From: Zarea fungicola
Taxonomy: Eukaryota; Ascomycota; Sordariomycetes; Hypocreales; Cordycipitaceae
Assembly: GCA_900169235.1 (NCBI GenBank)
Contig: FWCC01000079.1
Coordinates: 62,001-126,000 of the forward strand
DNA: 64,000 bases
Reading direction: 5' to 3'
The notes under the pieces are model-generated. The model saw nothing but the letters and a program-made list of their open reading frames with translations. It was not told where the DNA came from and did not search any database. Shown piece by piece: positions 62,897 to 64,000 of the stretch. The first letter of the stretch is position 1. The number at the start of each line of letters is the position of its first letter. The position numbers were made by a program, and so were the translations under genes.

Positions 62897-64000
62897 TCAT
62901 GTGATAAAATCGGTACCCAAGAAGGTACGTCTCCGAATCTCCGCCTCCTTGACAATATCTGCGGCCAAGTTGATACTCGGTGAGAGGATGGCATAGTGAC
63001 CAAGCTCGTCAATGATGTCTTGAATAATCTTATCGAGAGCATGTCTATCCGGAACCAGGTCCAATACAAGTCCTTGGAGAGCTGGAGACATTGTCGCACC
63101 CATGATGAGCAAAGACTGTGATGCCATGGAAAGCGCTCCTTGCCATGTATATGGCATATGTCCAGCATGACTAGGTAATGACCGGTCAGCAAACGCCAGT
63201 TATAGAAACAGAAGGGCGATACAGAGTGCAAAGGAACGAATCTCAAACTTACTGCTCAGATATATGCTCCAGCTGTCTTACCGAGGCATCTAGACACTTT
63301 TGACAGCCCTCCCTAACGACGGGTTCCAAAATAGCCTGTGAATCTTGGAGAACACAGTGTATATAGGGTCGATAGATGATGACCTTGCACGCATAGTATC
63401 GCAGTTTCAAAACCGTCTGCACGGGGTCCTGCAATGGAACCCGTGCAAAGGAAAACTGAAGCGGCGCCGGTAGTCCCTCGTACCACTGCGTGAGCTGATA
63501 GTCAAGCTCTGTCACAATGGGCTCCAAGTTACTCGTCTTGGCAAAGGCATCCTCCGAGTAAAGGAGCTGACTGACCCTATTCAGTAGCCTCCGCAACGCA
63601 ATCTCGGCCAAAAAGTACCAGAGATCATCTGTGCCGACAGGGTCCTGCTCATCCCTTTCGAACCCACCCGGTAACCCAACCTGCTCCTCAAACTGAGCGA
63701 CACCAGAGTGCGGCAGGTCAAGTTCTGCCAGTAAATCACTCTCAAACAGAAGCGTGTTCCAGTAGATGCGCTCCACCAGCTCCTTTTCGCCCGGGGGGAT
63801 GCGGCTCGGCGCCATGAGCAGCAGCTGGAGCTTTGCGCTCGCGCTGCCCAGGAGACTCCACGCCTCCAGCGGCCGGGCCAGGTAGAACAGGTACGCCGCA
63901 GCCAGCATGTGGCACTGCGCGGCGACGGCCGTATTCGCCGTGAGCATGCCGGGGAGAAGCGACCAGGCAGCAGTAAAGTACTGCAGACCGGGCGAGTCCA
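62897..64000 (-). CDS. Fungal-specific transcription factor, C-terminal part (truncated at window edge)
   Basis: The gene enters from beyond 64000. Visible exons are 64000-63253 and 63170-62897, with an 82-base intron (GTAAGT, branch GCTGAC, CCTAG) joining EHISEH to HAGHMPYTW. The helical sequence QYFTAAWSLLPGMLTANT, AAAYLFYLARPLEAWSLLG and ERIYWNTLLFESDLLAELDLPHSG is typical of the middle homology region found in Zn2Cys6 factors (Fungal_trans type); FWNxxxxD-like sequence in this position is a family hallmark. The DNA-binding finger would lie outside the window and is not seen. RYYACKVIIYRPYIH and CQKCLDASVRQLEHI are also typical. The last exon ends FLGTDFIT. Targets are unknown. Confidence 0.88.

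Overview
This window is nuclear DNA of a filamentous ascomycete (Pezizomycotina). The genes have short GT-AG introns of about 58-150 bases with lariat signals of the CTAAC/CTGAC type, strong preference for codons ending in C or T, and fungus-specific families: an AreB-type GATA factor, Svf1, a GH72 glucanosyltransferase, a CYP52-like P450 and a PKS-NRPS hybrid. Gene content fits a Sordariomycete, perhaps Hypocreales. That placement is an inference, because no diagnostic marker gene is present.

Layout. 1-11027 (+) is the 3' four-fifths or so of an intronless PKS-NRPS megasynthase whose start lies left of the window. It is followed by a lipocalin-like small protein (12249-12910, -), a P/Q/Y-rich conserved protein (13932-15497, +), a CYP52-like cytochrome P450 (16480-18150, -) and a GH47 alpha-mannosidase (19855-21702, +). 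A gene-poor stretch (21.7-28.2 kb) holds one 52-residue Cys-rich mini-protein at 26203. Next come a MOSC-domain/mARC-like protein (28174-29306, -) and a formamidase/acetamidase (29882-30829, -), then a second gene-poor stretch. A membrane GNAT acetyltransferase (35427-36587, +) has a long pyrimidine-rich leader. The AreB-type GATA factor (39069-40891, -) is divergent from SVF1 (42056-43520, +). A mitochondrial K+/H+ exchange-related protein (43940-44862, -), a GPI-anchored GH72 enzyme (45822-47553, -) and a secreted M20 metallopeptidase (48596-50110, -) follow. An intron-containing tRNA-Ala(AGC) lies at 51785-51881. The right end has a DUF676 serine hydrolase (54010-57279, -), an RBR ubiquitin ligase (58506-60564, -) and the C-terminal part of a fungal transcription factor running off the edge (62897-64000, -).

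How the genes may work together. The PKS-NRPS marks the right edge of a secondary-metabolite cluster that probably extends leftwards. The visible enzyme has no recognisable enoylreductase site, so a trans-acting ER would be expected outside the window; the P450 is the only plausible tailoring enzyme inside it. The amidase, the mARC-like protein and the AreB-type regulator share a nitrogen-metabolism theme, but their proximity may be chance. The cell-surface genes (GH72, GH47 for N-glycan trimming, M20) are ordinary fungal functions.

I found no clear sign of a wholly undescribed system. The strongest unusual signals are 14 HGATAR sites within 417 bp of the long intron of the GATA-factor gene, a probable GC-AG intron behind a 15-base first exon in the MOSC gene, and the PKS-NRPS itself. 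Exon joins were derived by eye from splice signals and reading frame; no homology search could be run.
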